From Planctomycetota bacterium (GTDB taxonomy: Bacteria > Planctomycetota > SZUA-567 > H5-PLA8), in NCBI GenBank assembly GCA_027493525.1, contig JAOSKN010000003.1:1860001-1924000 (forward strand): a stretch of DNA of 64,000 nucleotides, in the 5' to 3' direction. Positions within the stretch are counted from its first letter, which is position 1. Every line of letters starts with the position of its first letter. The notes beneath the pieces were generated by a model. The model was given only the letters and a program-made list of their open reading frames with translations. It was not told where the DNA came from and searched no databases. Position numbers and translations under genes: made by a program. Shown here piece by piece: positions 7,840 to 16,100 of the stretch.

Positions 7840-10572
7840 TTACAGCAAACCGCGGTCGAAATTCGCGCAGTGCCCCTGCGGGACGTTGCGGCCCTTGCGA
7901 ATCAGGCGCCAGCGAGCGCGGACTTCTTCCGGCTCGTACTGCCGGTAAATGAACTCCGCGCGGAGGCGGCGCGCGCCGGCGGCGGCCAGGTCCGCCAGGC
8001 GCGGCGCGAGGCAGTAGGCGCCCTCCCCCAGCACGATGGTGCGGCAGTGGTAATCCAGCGCAAGGAAGCGCTCGTTGTAGCTGCTCGTCAGCGCCATCTG
8101 CTCGAAGCGGCAGTTGGCCTTGCCGGGGCAGCCGCCGATGAGGTTCGCGTAGGCGCAGCTCTCGGCGAGGAAAAGCGGCGTGTCCTGATGCACGATCACC
8201 GTGGCCTGGTCGGGGAACTCGGGGAGCAGCGAGCGCAAATTGGCGAGACCGTCCTCAGGCGAGCACGCAAAGCGGGTTGCGCCCAGTTCCAGAACCTGCC
8301 GCGCGGCGATCCGGTTAATCACGTAGATCGACCAGTCGGTCGCGAGATCAAGCCCGGCGGCGCGGACACTTGCCTCCGCAGGCTCCAGGCCCAGGTACGT
8401 CCAGCCGGAGAGGTTCGCGACCTCCCAGCGCGTCCAGCCGGCGGCGCGCAGGCGTTCGAGCTTGTGGAGCAGTTGGCGCTCCTCCCACTTGCGCGTCAGC
8501 GCGGGGAGCGCGAGGCGGATCCGTTCGCGGCCGATCCGCGGTTCGAGCCGCGCGAGCTGCTCTTCCAGCGCGCCCAGCCCGTCGCGGGCGATGTCGACGA
8601 CGGCTTCGTCGAGCCCGTCGAGGTCCGGGGCCTCCAGCGCGCCCAGCGCGGCCGCGCGGTCCACCTTGATGGACCAGCGGAACGCCCCGGGCTTCGCCGT
8701 CCCCGCCGTCGCGGCGGCGGGCGGCGCGACCTCGGCCCAGATCCGTTCGAGTCCCGAGCGGGCCTGCGCCTGCAACTCGGCTTCCGCGGCCGCGCAGAGG
8801 TCCCGGCGCAGCGCGTTCAGGCGCGAGGCGGGCACGAAGAGCCCGTCCGGATTCAAGAGCTTCAGGTCGGCCAGTTCGAAGCGCGTCTCGCCGAGCTTCT
8901 CGAAGGCCGCGCGGACGGCCTTCTCGGTGCCGGCCGCGTCGCGCGCGGGCTCGAAGGGACCGGCGAGTTCGGCGCGTGCGGCGATCTCGGCCTCGCGCGC
9001 GTGCCGTGCGGGCACGCGGAGGGCCGCGCGCAGGGCCTCGCGCGCCAGTTCGACCTCGATACGCACGCCGCGCCGCGCAAAGAACTTGGCCGCATTGGGG
9101 CGCGCGAAGCCGAAGCGGCGCTTCACCTCCTGCGAGGAGGCGCAGTAGACCGTCGCGCCTTCGGGAAGCGGCGGGTGGTCTTCCGGCAGGCGGATCTCGA
9201 CGAGGCTTCCGGAGGGCGCTTCGTAAGTTCGTTCCGGCTCCGCGCGCGGCCGGCGGCCGCGGCTGGCCGGACCCTCCCGCGCTTCGGGGAGCCGCAGCTC
9301 CTCCAGGGCGAAGCCAAAGGGCCGGCCGAGGGTCGGCAGGTCGATTTGCAGACCGTCGTGCCGCTCCAGCTTGCGCCGCGTGCGGAAGCGGAGCCACGCG
9401 GCCCCATCGGCGTTCACGACGCGCTCGACCTTGCCGACGGGCGCGCCGCGGTGGCCCACGGTGTCGCGGTCGGCCACTTCCTTGTCCCGGTGGGACTGGA
9501 CGAAGAGGCGCGTCCACGGGCGGCTGAAGACGGTCTGCAGGTCGGCCTCGCGCGCGGCGCGAGCTTCCGGGGCGATCTTCTCGTCGAGCAGCCCGCGGTA
9601 GTAGTCGGTCGTGGTCGCGACGTAGAGCGGGCTCTTCTTGCGCCCTTCAATCTTGAAGCAGCTCACGCCGGCGGCCTTGAGCGCGGGCAGGTGGTCGGGC
9701 AGCGCGAGATCCTTCATGCTGAACGGGAAGCCGCTGGACGGGTCGCGCTTCGTCGGCGCGCCGTCGCGGAGGATCTCCGGCGCGCCTTCGATCGTGTAGC
9801 TGTCGCGGCAGGTGTAGGCGCACTTGCCGCGGTTGCCGCTGCGCCCGACGAGCTGCGAACTGAAGAGGCACAGCCCGCTGTAGCTGTAGCAGAGCGCGCC
9901 GTGGACAAAGACCTCGGTCTCGACGCCGCCGGAAGCCGTGATCTCGCGGACTTCCTCGAAGGTCAGCTCGCGGGCGAGCACGACCCGCGCGAAGCCGAGC
10001 TTGCGCAGGGCCTCCGCGCCGGCGCGGTTGTGGACGCTCATCTGCGTGCTGCCGTGGAGTTCCAAACCCGGAAAGTGCTTCCGAACCAGCGCGTAGACCC
10101 CGAGATCCTGGACGATCGCCGCATCCACGCCGATATCCTCCAGCGCGGCCAGGGCGTCGAGGGCCTCGCGCAGCTCGTGCTGCAGGATCAGCGTGTTGAC
10201 GGTGACGAAGACGCGTCGGCGCGGGGCCAGCGAATGCGCGAAGGCGGTGATCGCGTCGACTTCCTCGAGCGAGAAGTTCTCGGCCTCCGCGCGCGCGGAG
10301 AACTTCTTGAGCCCCAGGTAGATCGCGTCGGCGCCGTAGTGGAATGCCGCGCAGGCCGCGTCGAAGCCGCCGGCGGGGGCGAGGAGTTCGGCGGGGCGCG
10401 CCGGGCCGGCGCGTTCCACCAGCGGCACGCTCAGCGGGGCCTCGGGCGCGCGCGGGTTGTACTCGCCCTGCGGCGCGTCGGGCTCCGGCGCGGCCTCGGC
10501 GGCCACCGGCGGCAGGACGGATACGGGCGTCAGGCCCTGCCAGGCGCCTTGATGGGACGTGGATTGAGACAT
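7840..10572 (-). CDS. U32-family peptidase-like protein (RlhA/YhbU type)
   Basis: A 910-residue member of peptidase family U32. E. coli RlhA of this family hydroxylates C2501 of 23S rRNA with an Fe-S-linked mechanism. Seen: ELLAPAGGFDAACAAFHYGADAIYLG after a proline-rich 60-residue extension, QDLGVY, HGSTQMSVHN, and the cysteines of HGALCYSYSGLC and GKCAYTC that ligate the cluster in the family, then CFKIEGRKKS. The large C-terminal half matches the long RlhA-like architecture with a second U32-like region. The downstream gap toward the upstream SBP-OmpA gene holds heptamer repeats. A protease role is the historical annotation; RNA modification is more likely by homology. Confidence 0.88.
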   Translation of the reverse strand: MSQSTSHQGAWQGLTPVSVLPPVAAEAAPEPDAPQGEYNPRAPEAPLSVPLVERAGPARPAELLAPAGGFDAACAAFHYGADAIYLGLKKFSARAEAENFSLEEVDAITAFAHSLAPRRRVFVTVNTLILQHELREALDALAALEDIGVDAAIVQDLGVYALVRKHFPGLELHGSTQMSVHNRAGAEALRKLGFARVVLARELTFEEVREITASGGVETEVFVHGALCYSYSGLCLFSSQLVGRSGNRGKCAYTCRDSYTIEGAPEILRDGAPTKRDPSSGFPFSMKDLALPDHLPALKAAGVSCFKIEGRKKSPLYVATTTDYYRGLLDEKIAPEARAAREADLQTVFSRPWTRLFVQSHRDKEVADRDTVGHRGAPVGKVERVVNADGAAWLRFRTRRKLERHDGLQIDLPTLGRPFGFALEELRLPEAREGPASRGRRPRAEPERTYEAPSGSLVEIRLPEDHPPLPEGATVYCASSQEVKRRFGFARPNAAKFFARRGVRIEVELAREALRAALRVPARHAREAEIAARAELAGPFEPARDAAGTEKAVRAAFEKLGETRFELADLKLLNPDGLFVPASRLNALRRDLCAAAEAELQAQARSGLERIWAEVAPPAAATAGTAKPGAFRWSIKVDRAAALGALEAPDLDGLDEAVVDIARDGLGALEEQLARLEPRIGRERIRLALPALTRKWEERQLLHKLERLRAAGWTRWEVANLSGWTYLGLEPAEASVRAAGLDLATDWSIYVINRIAARQVLELGATRFACSPEDGLANLRSLLPEFPDQATVIVHQDTPLFLAESCAYANLIGGCPGKANCRFEQMALTSSYNERFLALDYHCRTIVLGEGAYCLAPRLADLAAAGARRLRAEFIYRQYEPEEVRARWRLIRKGRNVPQGHCANFDRGLL

Positions 10573-10616
10573 GGTTCGGCCGGCCTCGAAAGACCGCCTA
10601 ACGGTAATCGGTTAAG

Positions 10617-10658
10617 AGTGAACAGTAAACAACGAACGGCGAACAGCAAGCGGTGGAC
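10617..10658. repeat. Degenerate heptamer repeat (AGTGAAC family)
   Basis: Six consecutive 7-bp units (AGTGAAC, AGTAAAC, AACGAAC, GGCGAAC, AGCAAGC, GGTGGAC) lie between the SBP-OmpA and U32 genes. The same family appears inverted at 14314-14334. Confidence 0.8.
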
Positions 10659-10686
10659 AGGTTTTGCCTGTCCGCCGCTCACATGG

Positions 10687-10714
10687 TCACAGATTACAGA
10701 TCACAGATTACTGC
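10687..10714. repeat. Heptamer repeat (TCACAGA family)
   Basis: Units TCACAGA, TTACAGA, TCACAGA and TTACTGC. The fourth supplies the TAA stop codon of the SBP-OmpA gene on the minus strand. The reverse complement (TCTGTGA) recurs at 14243-14277. Confidence 0.85.
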
Positions 10715-12477
10715 TGTTCTGGTGGGAAGATGCTGATTTCCACCCGGCGATTGAGCGCGTGATTTGCCGGCTGATTGGGATCGAAGGGCTTCTCCCAGCC
10801 GATGCCGCGGACGGTGAACTTGTTGGGGTCGAACTTGAACTTGTCGATCAGCGCCTGCTTGACGGCGTTGGCGCGGTCCTCGCTGAGCTTCTTGACGGCG
10901 ACCTCGGGGACCTTGCCCTTCATGCTCGCGTCGGTGTGTCCCTCGATCAGAACCACGGCGCGGTCGAACTGGCCGGAGAGGCGCGCGCACTGTTCCAGCG
11001 TGGCGTCGGCGTTGGGGTCGTAGAGCTTGCCCTGGATCAGGTTGCCGAAGGGATCGCGGGCGGGCTCGTAGGGGTTGGAGCTGTTGGGGAAGAAGTTGAT
11101 GCGGATGGTCTGGGTCAGGATCGGCGCCTCGGCGCTGCCGCTGAACGAGCCGGGCGTGAAGTGCGCGACGTTCTCGTCCTTCTGGTGCTTGAAGGTCCCC
11201 TTCGCTTCCAGCTTTTTGATGAAGCTGAAGTCCGAGACCTGATCGAAAGTAACCGGCGTATCGACGCGGCCGAGCTTGCGGTAGACGTAACAGGCGTTCT
11301 CCCAGGTGCGCTCGAAGTTGGTTGGGTTGCTGGCGTTGAGGAAGAACTGGACGTTCTCGGCGAAGTTCGTCGTATGGAAGTCCTGGCGCATGCCCATGAC
11401 TTCCTGCTGCTGCATCTGGAAGGCCTTGGCCATCCACTCACACGGCCCGGCGGGATCGGCCTTGACCAGATCCATGCCCTGGAAGATGCCCGCGATCAGG
11501 CCCTCGACCACTTCGGGGTGGTCGCGCACGAAGTCCGCGCGCAGCGCGTAAACGTCGGCGATCAGCTTGTTGGCGTCGGCGGTGCTGGAGAGGATCTTGG
11601 TGCCTTGAATGCGCTCGGAGATATTGTAGATATCCGGCGCCCACGAGACGCAGGCGTGGATGGACGCCTCGCTGACAAAGGCCGTCGCGGCGCTGAACGC
11701 CGTGTCGGTGGGCTTAGGCGTGATGTCCGAGGGCTTCAAGCCGGCCGAGAGGAGCAGCGAGGTCAGGTAGTACTCGCTGGGCGAGTTGGGCGCGAAGGCG
11801 ACGGTCTTCCCCTTCAGGTCCTTGACGGAGCGGACGAACTTGCTGCGCACGACGATGCCGTCGCCGCCGCTGGACCAGTCGATCTGCTGGACGATGCGCG
11901 GGGCGGTGCGGCTGTCGCGCATCAGTTCCGGCGCGAAGAGCGTGAGCATGTCCACGGTGCCCCAGAGCGCGTGGACCTCGCCGGCCGCGAAGGCGTCGCG
12001 CGCCTTCACCGGATCGTCGATCAGCTCCATCTTGACCTTGAAGCCGTATTTCTTGAAGAAGACGCTTTCCTCGTTCGGCTCGGTGCCGTGGTTGGCGGCA
12101 ATGATGGGAAGCCAGCCCGCCCAGACGTTGTAACTGAAGACGACCACCTTCTCCTTCTCGTCCCACTTGTAGTTGGCCGCGCCCTTGACCGGCGGGAGCT
12201 TGTCGGCGGGGACGTACTTGTACTCTTTGACGGTCGTGACGCCGGTCAGGTCGGGCGCCTCGAGGCCCGGGCCGGGCGGGTTCAGCGGGCCCTCCGGCCC
12301 TTCGGGCCCGGGTCCCGGACCGGGGCCGCCCTTGGGATCGTGTCCCCCATTCTGCGCGACCGGCGCTTCGCCGCCCGGCTTCAGGATCAGCCACGCGCCC
12401 AGGCCGATCAGGCCGAGGATCAGGAGGATCGAGATCATCTTGCCCAGCGGGGTCAGGGAAGTGCCGTTATCAGACAT
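10708..12477 (-). CDS. Membrane-anchored ABC substrate-binding protein fused to an OmpA domain
   Basis: A 589-residue fusion. One transmembrane anchor (about residues 14-32) is followed by a Gly/Pro-rich linker to about residue 75, a periplasmic NMT1/TauA/SsuA-type solute-binding domain (about 85-420, with FKKYGFKVKMELIDD and DLKGKTVAFAPNSPSEYY), and a C-terminal OmpA-like peptidoglycan-binding domain (about 455-589; EGHTD, NRRVEI). The anchor plus OmpA end should hold the binding protein between inner membrane and cell wall. It is the last gene of the PspA/AAA/ABC set, nine bases after pspA, with GAGGAG before the ATG. Ligand unknown; the partner permease and ATPase are at 17034-18676. Confidence 0.9.
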   Translation of the reverse strand: MSDNGTSLTPLGKMISILLILGLIGLGAWLILKPGGEAPVAQNGGHDPKGGPGPGPGPEGPEGPLNPPGPGLEAPDLTGVTTVKEYKYVPADKLPPVKGAANYKWDEKEKVVVFSYNVWAGWLPIIAANHGTEPNEESVFFKKYGFKVKMELIDDPVKARDAFAAGEVHALWGTVDMLTLFAPELMRDSRTAPRIVQQIDWSSGGDGIVVRSKFVRSVKDLKGKTVAFAPNSPSEYYLTSLLLSAGLKPSDITPKPTDTAFSAATAFVSEASIHACVSWAPDIYNISERIQGTKILSSTADANKLIADVYALRADFVRDHPEVVEGLIAGIFQGMDLVKADPAGPCEWMAKAFQMQQQEVMGMRQDFHTTNFAENVQFFLNASNPTNFERTWENACYVYRKLGRVDTPVTFDQVSDFSFIKKLEAKGTFKHQKDENVAHFTPGSFSGSAEAPILTQTIRINFFPNSSNPYEPARDPFGNLIQGKLYDPNADATLEQCARLSGQFDRAVVLIEGHTDASMKGKVPEVAVKKLSEDRANAVKQALIDKFKFDPNKFTVRGIGWEKPFDPNQPANHALNRRVEISIFPPEQQ

Positions 12478-12486
12478 GTTCGCTCC

Positions 12487-13326
12487 TCACATCGAGACTC
12501 GCGGTTGGGGAATCGAAAGGCTCACGAAGACTGGGACTCGGCGGCGGCCGGCCCGATCTCCTTCGGTGCGGGCTCCGGAATCGGAGACGGCCTCCGAAGG
12601 TCCCATCTCCTTGGCGGCCGGAGCGCCCGCACTTACGCCCGGCGCCTGGATGCCCTGCTCGGCCAGGAAGTCCGCCAGCGCGGCCTGATCCAGCGCCTCC
12701 TGCTCCTTCTCGGTGGCGTTAAGCTTTTCCATGTCGATCATGTCCGTGGCGACGCGGGCCTTGCCGGCGGAGGTTTCGTAGCGCTTATTGAGGACCTCTT
12801 CGACGGTCTTCATCGTGTCGCCCATGTCGCCGATCTCGAAGGCCACGTTGCCGAGCGCCGCGGCGGCCTCGGCCTGCGCTTCCTTGATCTTGACCTGTGA
12901 AAGCTGCTTCTCGAGACGGCGGATCTTGTCCTCGAAATCCTTCTGGACCACCTTGGCCTGGCGCAGGTTGGCCTTGTAGGCCTCCTCGGTGTCCTTCAGT
13001 TCGGTGGTGTCGACCTCCAGGTCGGAGCGGATCTCCTGCAGTTCGCGGGCCAGCGAGCCGGCCAATTGCATGTTGCCCGCGCGGTGATTGGCCATCACGC
13101 GCCGCTCGAGCTCCTTCAGCTTGGCCGACTTGGTCTTGATCTGGGTTTTGAGCCGTTCGGCGATCCCGGCCATGCGCGCCAGGGCCATGTTGTACTGGGC
13201 CATGCGGTCGCGGAAATCCTGCCGGGCGGCCTCCATCAGCGCCTCGGGATTGCGCTCCTCCAGGCCGCTGACGAACATACCGACGAAGCCCTTGAAGAGC
13301 CGTCCAATGCGCGCGAAAAAGCCCAT
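12487..13326 (-). CDS. pspA: PspA/IM30 (ESCRT-III-like) membrane-stress protein
   Basis: A 279-residue coiled-coil protein with the PspA/Vipp1 pattern: amphipathic N-terminal helix MGFFARIGRLFKGFVGMF, then long charged helices (ERRVMANHRAGNMQLAGSL, KDFEDKIRRLEKQLSQVK). Family members oligomerise on and stabilise the inner membrane. I chose ATG 13326 because it begins the amphipathic helix and has GAGAGG upstream; the open frame extends 17 codons further. The C-terminal 50 residues are low-complexity and unlike the core. Its partners here are an AAA ATPase, coiled-coil proteins and an ABC importer rather than the PspBC/PspF set of enterobacteria. Confidence 0.87.
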   Translation of the reverse strand: MGFFARIGRLFKGFVGMFVSGLEERNPEALMEAARQDFRDRMAQYNMALARMAGIAERLKTQIKTKSAKLKELERRVMANHRAGNMQLAGSLARELQEIRSDLEVDTTELKDTEEAYKANLRQAKVVQKDFEDKIRRLEKQLSQVKIKEAQAEAAAALGNVAFEIGDMGDTMKTVEEVLNKRYETSAGKARVATDMIDMEKLNATEKEQEALDQAALADFLAEQGIQAPGVSAGAPAAKEMGPSEAVSDSGARTEGDRAGRRRVPVFVSLSIPQPRVSM

Positions 13327-13557
13327 GGTTCCCTCTCTCAATTTGCCGCCGGGGTGGAGGCTTGGCATTGTAGCCACCCCGGAAATCGCTCACAAGGGTC
13401 TTTACCGCGACAACTCCCGGCGCCGGTTGGGCTTGAGCGTGAACGTCGATTCCGGCTGCCGGCAAGAGCAATAAGCACAGCGCGCAAAGTATTTCAAGAA
13501 TCCCAGACCTATTCGCGGCTCTGCAGCGCGCCTGGACTTCCGGCCCGGTGCACCCTT

Positions 13558-14232
13558 CTAGTTGTCTTTGGGTCGCGGCGCGGGATCCTCACCCGTCGAG
13601 ATCACCTGGTCTTTCAGCAGGAACGAAACGGTCCACGCCAGCTCGCGTTCGGCCTCGCGCTTCCTTTCGCGCCAGGCGAACCAGTGCTTCGCGTCATCCG
13701 ACTCGGCCTCCGCCACCTGCCGTTCCATCTTCGCCAGGGCTTCCCGCAGCTCCTCGAAGCGCTGGCGCAGGTCGGCGAGATCCTTCTTGCGGCGGGCGGC
13801 GCGCTGGTCGAGCTTCATCCGCGCGGCGAGCTCGAAGCGGTCCAGCGCCTGGTCGCGCGCCACCGCCTCCTGGACCGTCTCCAAGACCGCTTCCTGCGAG
13901 ACGAAGAGCCGCGCCAATTCCGCCTGCACGGCCGTGCGCTCCAACTTGGCGTAGGCCTCGCTCTTGAGCGTCGCGGCCAGCTTCTCGACTCCCCAGCCGT
14001 GTTCGGGCGGCTGCACGCCAGCCGCCGCGTAGACCTCCGGCCAGGACAGGTTCAGGAATTCCGGCGCCTCGGCCAGCTTGGAGAGGTCCGGCGCTCCAAG
14101 CTCCTGCGTCAATTCGCTAAGCGTCACCGTGCGCATCTCCAGCTTCACCGGTTCGGCCTTGGGCTTGGCTGGCGCGACCGCGAGGATGCCCAGTTTGCCG
14201 CCCAGCGTGCGAAATCTTTCGAGGAGGGACAT
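13558..14232 (-). CDS. Coiled-coil protein, function unknown
   Basis: A 224-residue soluble protein. The start ATG 14232 (MSLLERFRTLGGKLGIL) resembles the amphipathic N-termini of PspA-like proteins. Residues 1-100 contain a globular piece with LSELTQELGAPDLSKL and WPEVYAAAGVQPPEHG. The C-terminal half is a long charged helix (RRKKDLADLRQRFEELREAL) likely to form a coiled coil. No known family was recognised. It sits between the AAA ATPase and pspA genes. The flanking gaps carry heptamer repeats on the AAA side, and 231 bp without a gene separate it from pspA. Confidence 0.78.
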   Translation of the reverse strand: MSLLERFRTLGGKLGILAVAPAKPKAEPVKLEMRTVTLSELTQELGAPDLSKLAEAPEFLNLSWPEVYAAAGVQPPEHGWGVEKLAATLKSEAYAKLERTAVQAELARLFVSQEAVLETVQEAVARDQALDRFELAARMKLDQRAARRKKDLADLRQRFEELREALAKMERQVAEAESDDAKHWFAWRERKREAERELAWTVSFLLKDQVISTGEDPAPRPKDN

Positions 14233-14242
14233 GGGGGAACCC

Positions 14243-14277
14243 TGTGATCTGTAATCTGTGATCCGTGATCTGCAACA
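14243..14277. repeat. Heptamer repeat (TGTGATC family)
   Basis: Units TGTGATC, TGTAATC, TGTGATC, CGTGATC and TGCAACA lie just before the 13558-14232 gene. This is the inverted counterpart of the TCACAGA array at 10687-10714. Confidence 0.85.
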
Positions 14278-14313
14278 GCTTTCACGAAACACAATACTCA
14301 AGGGGCGCTTCGC

Positions 14314-14340
14314 TGTTCACTGTTCACTGTTCACTGATGC
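14314..14340. repeat. Heptamer repeat (TGTTCAC family)
   Basis: Three exact TGTTCAC units and a partial fourth lie about 27 bp downstream of the AAA ATPase stop codon. It is the inverted counterpart of the AGTGAAC array at 10617-10658. Confidence 0.88.
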
Positions 14341-14366
14341 AGCTTACGACTTTCAGCTTCCGGCAC

Positions 14367-16100
14367 TCACACAAACTTGCTCAACGCATCGATCCGCGCC
14401 TCGAGTTCCTCCGGCGGCAGGTTCGAGAAGCGCGGGGGCAGGAAGCGCGCGTCGGTGCACTCTTTCACGGCCACGAGGTCCATGTACTCCAGCTTGCGCG
14501 TATGCGCGCTGGGGCGGATCTCCTTGAAGACCTCGCTCAGGATCGTCTTGAGGCTCCGGTCGGCCGCGTCGCTCAGTTCCCAGACGCGCAGGGCGCGGAC
14601 GAGGATGCCTTCGATCTCGTTTCCACCGAGCTGCAGCCCCTCGGCGAGGTCCGGGAGGTCCTCGTGCTTCAGCGGAAACTTGAGTTTGCGCGCGATCGCG
14701 TCGAGCAGCGCCTTCATTTCTTCGGGCGTCTGCGGGGCGAAGAGCGGGATGTGTACGTCCAGCCGCCCCTGCCGCTTGAGGTCCACCTCCAGCAGGTCCG
14801 GGCGCGACGTCGCGAAGACCCAGAGGATCTTGCCGCGGTTGGCGGTGTTGGACATCTCCTTGGCGAGCATCGAGTAAACGCGCCCGGAGAGCCCGCTGTC
14901 GCCGCTGCCGCTCTCGCGCTTGCCGGCGGCCTGGTCGGCTTCGTCCACGAAGACCACGACCTGCCCCAGCGCGCGGAGGATGCCGAAGATCTTCTCGAGG
15001 TTCGATTCGGTCGCGCCGACCCAGCGGTCGCGGAAGTTCTTGAAGACCACGCAGGGGATGCCGAGTTCGCCCGCCCAGCAGCTCACCAGAAACGTCTTGC
15101 CCGTGCCGATGCGCCCGCAAACGAGGTAGCCCATGGGCAGCGCATGGAGCTTGCCCAGCCTCAGCAGCTTGGTGTCGTCGCGCAACCAGGCCTTGGCGGC
15201 GTCGAGGCCCGCGACGTGGTCGAGCGTCCACTTGGACTCGATGAACTCCATCAGCCCCTGGCACTCGCGCTCGAGGGTCTGCTTCTTCATTTCGCCGAGC
15301 CATGCGGCGGTGATGGCCTTGTCGTTGTTCAGCGCGGTGGCGAGGACCGTGCGCGCCCCCACCAGGCTCAGGCCGGTCAGCCGCTTGGCCAGCGTCTCCA
15401 GGGGCACCTCGCACTTCTGTGGCAGCGCGGGGAAGCGGGTCTCGACAAGCACGTCGAGGTACTCGCGTACCTCGGTCTCGCCCGGGAGTGGAATGTGCAG
15501 TTTCGCCGCGTGCGGGTTCTCGACGACCAGTTCGTTCAGGTCGTGGAGTCCCTCGGTGAGCAGCACGGTGGCGATGTTGTGCTGGAGGATGGCGGGATCG
15601 TTGGCCCAGCCCAGGATCTTGACGATGTTGGCGCTGAAGGCGCCGGAGAGGTTAAGCGGGTCGCCGCGGGGCACGACGAACTCGGCGAAGCCCAGGATCA
15701 CCGCGATGCGGCTGGGGACTTTGCTCTTCTGCCCGGCCAGCGCCTTCAGGTTCAGCGTGCGGAGGATGTAGCGGTCGATGACTTCCAGCGCGCGGCCGGC
15801 CTCGCGCATCTGCGCCAGTCCGGGGCCTTCGTCGCCGGCGAACTTTTCCAGCCACTCGCCCCAGTCCTCCTCGCCCTTCAGCGCCCGCACGCCCTGCCCG
15901 CGGTCGTAGACCAGGACCACGTCGTAGCTGCCGAACATCACCTCCTGCAGGTATTCGCACAGGGAGAGCGAACGGCGGGCCGTCCCGCCCGGCGCCGGGA
16001 AGACGTCGAAGATGTTCCCGTGCAAGATGAACTGCGAGACCGAGCCCGAGCGGAACAGGGCCCGCATCTCCTCCGCCCAGGGCGGCAGCGCCGCGCTCAT
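14367..16100 (-). CDS. AAA ATPase with degenerate first and active second ATPase module
   Basis: A 577-residue ATPase. The N-terminal region (about 20-225; FILHGNIFDVFP, SRIAVILGFAEFVVP, LLTEGLHDLNE) looks like an AAA module that has lost its Walker A. The C-terminal module has Walker A GRIGTGKT (329-336), pore-loop-like DRWVGATESN, Walker B VVVFVDEAD (381-389), sensor-1 FATSRPD and an arginine-finger region QGRLDVH. Such pairs remodel proteins or complexes. The ATG overlaps the stop of the upstream membrane coiled-coil gene by four bases. In this context it plausibly disassembles PspA or gates the ABC complex; that is inference. Confidence 0.85.
   Translation of the reverse strand: MSAALPPWAEEMRALFRSGSVSQFILHGNIFDVFPAPGGTARRSLSLCEYLQEVMFGSYDVVLVYDRGQGVRALKGEEDWGEWLEKFAGDEGPGLAQMREAGRALEVIDRYILRTLNLKALAGQKSKVPSRIAVILGFAEFVVPRGDPLNLSGAFSANIVKILGWANDPAILQHNIATVLLTEGLHDLNELVVENPHAAKLHIPLPGETEVREYLDVLVETRFPALPQKCEVPLETLAKRLTGLSLVGARTVLATALNNDKAITAAWLGEMKKQTLERECQGLMEFIESKWTLDHVAGLDAAKAWLRDDTKLLRLGKLHALPMGYLVCGRIGTGKTFLVSCWAGELGIPCVVFKNFRDRWVGATESNLEKIFGILRALGQVVVFVDEADQAAGKRESGSGDSGLSGRVYSMLAKEMSNTANRGKILWVFATSRPDLLEVDLKRQGRLDVHIPLFAPQTPEEMKALLDAIARKLKFPLKHEDLPDLAEGLQLGGNEIEGILVRALRVWELSDAADRSLKTILSEVFKEIRPSAHTRKLEYMDLVAVKECTDARFLPPRFSNLPPEELEARIDALSKFV

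Noticed and set aside
7783..12900. A 1,705-codon open frame on the plus strand
   Set aside because: It runs antisense to the U32, SBP-OmpA and pspA genes; its sequence is low-complexity Arg/Gly/Ala of the kind made by high-GC antisense frames and shows no family motif.
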